Positions 63,346-64,000 of a DNA stretch of 64,000 nucleotides are shown in pieces. Both the position numbers and the translations under genes were made by a program. This DNA comes from Nymphaea colorata (Eukaryota; Streptophyta; Magnoliopsida; Nymphaeales; Nymphaeaceae). The stretch lies in assembly GCF_008831285.2 (NCBI RefSeq), contig NC_045149.1, forward strand, positions 16,485,035 to 16,549,034. Direction: 5' to 3'. The first letter of the stretch is position 1. Every line of letters begins with the position of its first letter. A model generated the notes under the pieces. The model ran no database searches. It was given only the letters and a program-made list of their open reading frames with translations, and was not told the origin of the DNA.

Positions 63346-63367
63346 TTTCGGCGAGTATAAGCAGCCC
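63093..63367 (-). pseudogene. Truncated paralogue of the orphan repeat protein
   Basis: The minus-strand frame aligns with residues 272-338 of the orphan protein: RRNIAGALS against QQRSAGALS, NSEQGPVFYGQ against NLEQGPVLDGQ, and PAPAEEQARKLVEEMS against PTPAECQSTKLEEEMS. It stays open for the whole match but ends differently (VKYTTEDG, stop at 63093-63095). The first Met is at 63326, yet similarity extends upstream of it to an acceptor-like GCAG near 63380. Either a 5'-truncated pseudogene or the last exon of a separate paralogue. Confidence 0.5.
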
Positions 63368-63380
63368 AACTCTGCCTAAT

Positions 63381-64000
63381 TCAAATGAATTTTGGGCATG
63401 AGTTAGACCAGGTTGTGGTGATGAAGAGCGCTGGCTACACGAGAACCCGGACGGTAAAATTTTGAGGCTATGAATTTAAATCCAATATGTTTTAAGAAGG
63501 ATCTTAAGACTGAGAGACTTTAATGAAATGATTGTCATGGTTCCTAGTTTTATTAGGATTAAAACCGAAACTGTTAGGAAGTGGATTGAGATCCGTCGAA
63601 TCAGGGCCCAAACCTGAGAGAGAGTCGAGTTGTTATAGTGGTATCCACACGCACAGACGCGTGTGCATCAAGGAGGGTGGATTGTAAAACCACAGAAGTT
63701 TAGTCTTGTATCAAAGATTGTGAGGGATCTTCAAAAACTCATAAAGGGAGGTTGGGATCCGTCGAACTAGGAACCCAAGCCCGGCCCGAAAATAGATAGA
63801 CACTTATCATATTCCCCATATAATGCCGCATAAATTCTGGCCGGAATAAGGGGCAGCATGTTCCAAGACAAAAAATCAGTAAAAGAAAATTTCTCTTTTT
63901 TGGTATAAAAATATTCATGTTTTCCTAAACCGAAGTACCATGCTCTGTTTCCTTTTCAAACATGAACTTTGCGTGTCCCAGGTTTTAATACACCATCCTC
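63381..64000. other. Right-edge spacer
   Basis: No gene was seen. Two degenerate direct copies of GGATCCGTCGAAC-AGGNCCCAA-type sequence lie at about 63580-63620 and 63755-63790, probably repeat remnants. Confidence 0.4.

Overview
This window is nuclear DNA from a flowering plant. The genes are split by short AT-rich GT-AG introns, and the protein families are plant ones (a chloroplast HAT-repeat RNA-binding protein, a PIF/UNE10-type bHLH, plant class-I carboxylesterases). The spacers are full of AT/GA microsatellites and MITE-like inverted repeats, and telo-boxes (AAACCCTA) lie close to several gene starts. Several genes are GC-rich against AT-rich spacers, which would fit a non-grass monocot or an early-diverging angiosperm; I cannot name the species.

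Layout. 1-4.0 kb: spacer with weak exon-like traces and a 123-bp tandem duplication. 4.0-10.9 kb (+): an 8-exon gene for the chloroplast HAT/TPR protein HCF107, reconstructed as 681 aa with every intron in phase 0. 11.7-22.2 kb (-): a 17-exon gene for the TCP-1 alpha subunit (CCT1) of the cytosolic chaperonin, 545 aa, tail-to-tail with HCF107 and containing one GC-AG intron. 25.4-27.9 kb (-): a two-exon F-box/LRR protein. 28-34.2 kb: repeat-rich spacer with a MITE-like element. 34.2-37.2 kb (+): a six-exon UNE10/PIF8-like bHLH with an active-phytochrome-binding motif, 451 aa. 37.2-48 kb: a long spacer with microsatellites and decayed repeats and no gene I can support.

48.0-58.3 kb (-): three intronless tandem carboxylesterase genes. 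The first two keep the full Ser-Asp-His triad; the third has Tyr in place of the catalytic His. Their spacers carry a second layer of duplication, microsatellite promoters and two MITE-like elements. 58.8-59.7 kb: one end of a CACTA-like transposon. 60.8-61.8 kb (-): a single-exon ORF for an unrecognised 338-aa charged protein with degenerate internal repeats; its 3' end is duplicated at 62.9-63.3 kb.

The genes do not form a pathway. HCF107 acts in the chloroplast, CCT1 in the cytosol, the F-box protein probably in an SCF ubiquitin ligase and UNE10 in light signalling; the carboxylesterases form a local expanding family. The best candidates for new biology are the His-to-Tyr carboxylesterase paralogue, the duplicated repeat-containing orphan gene, and the exon-repeat phasing of HCF107.
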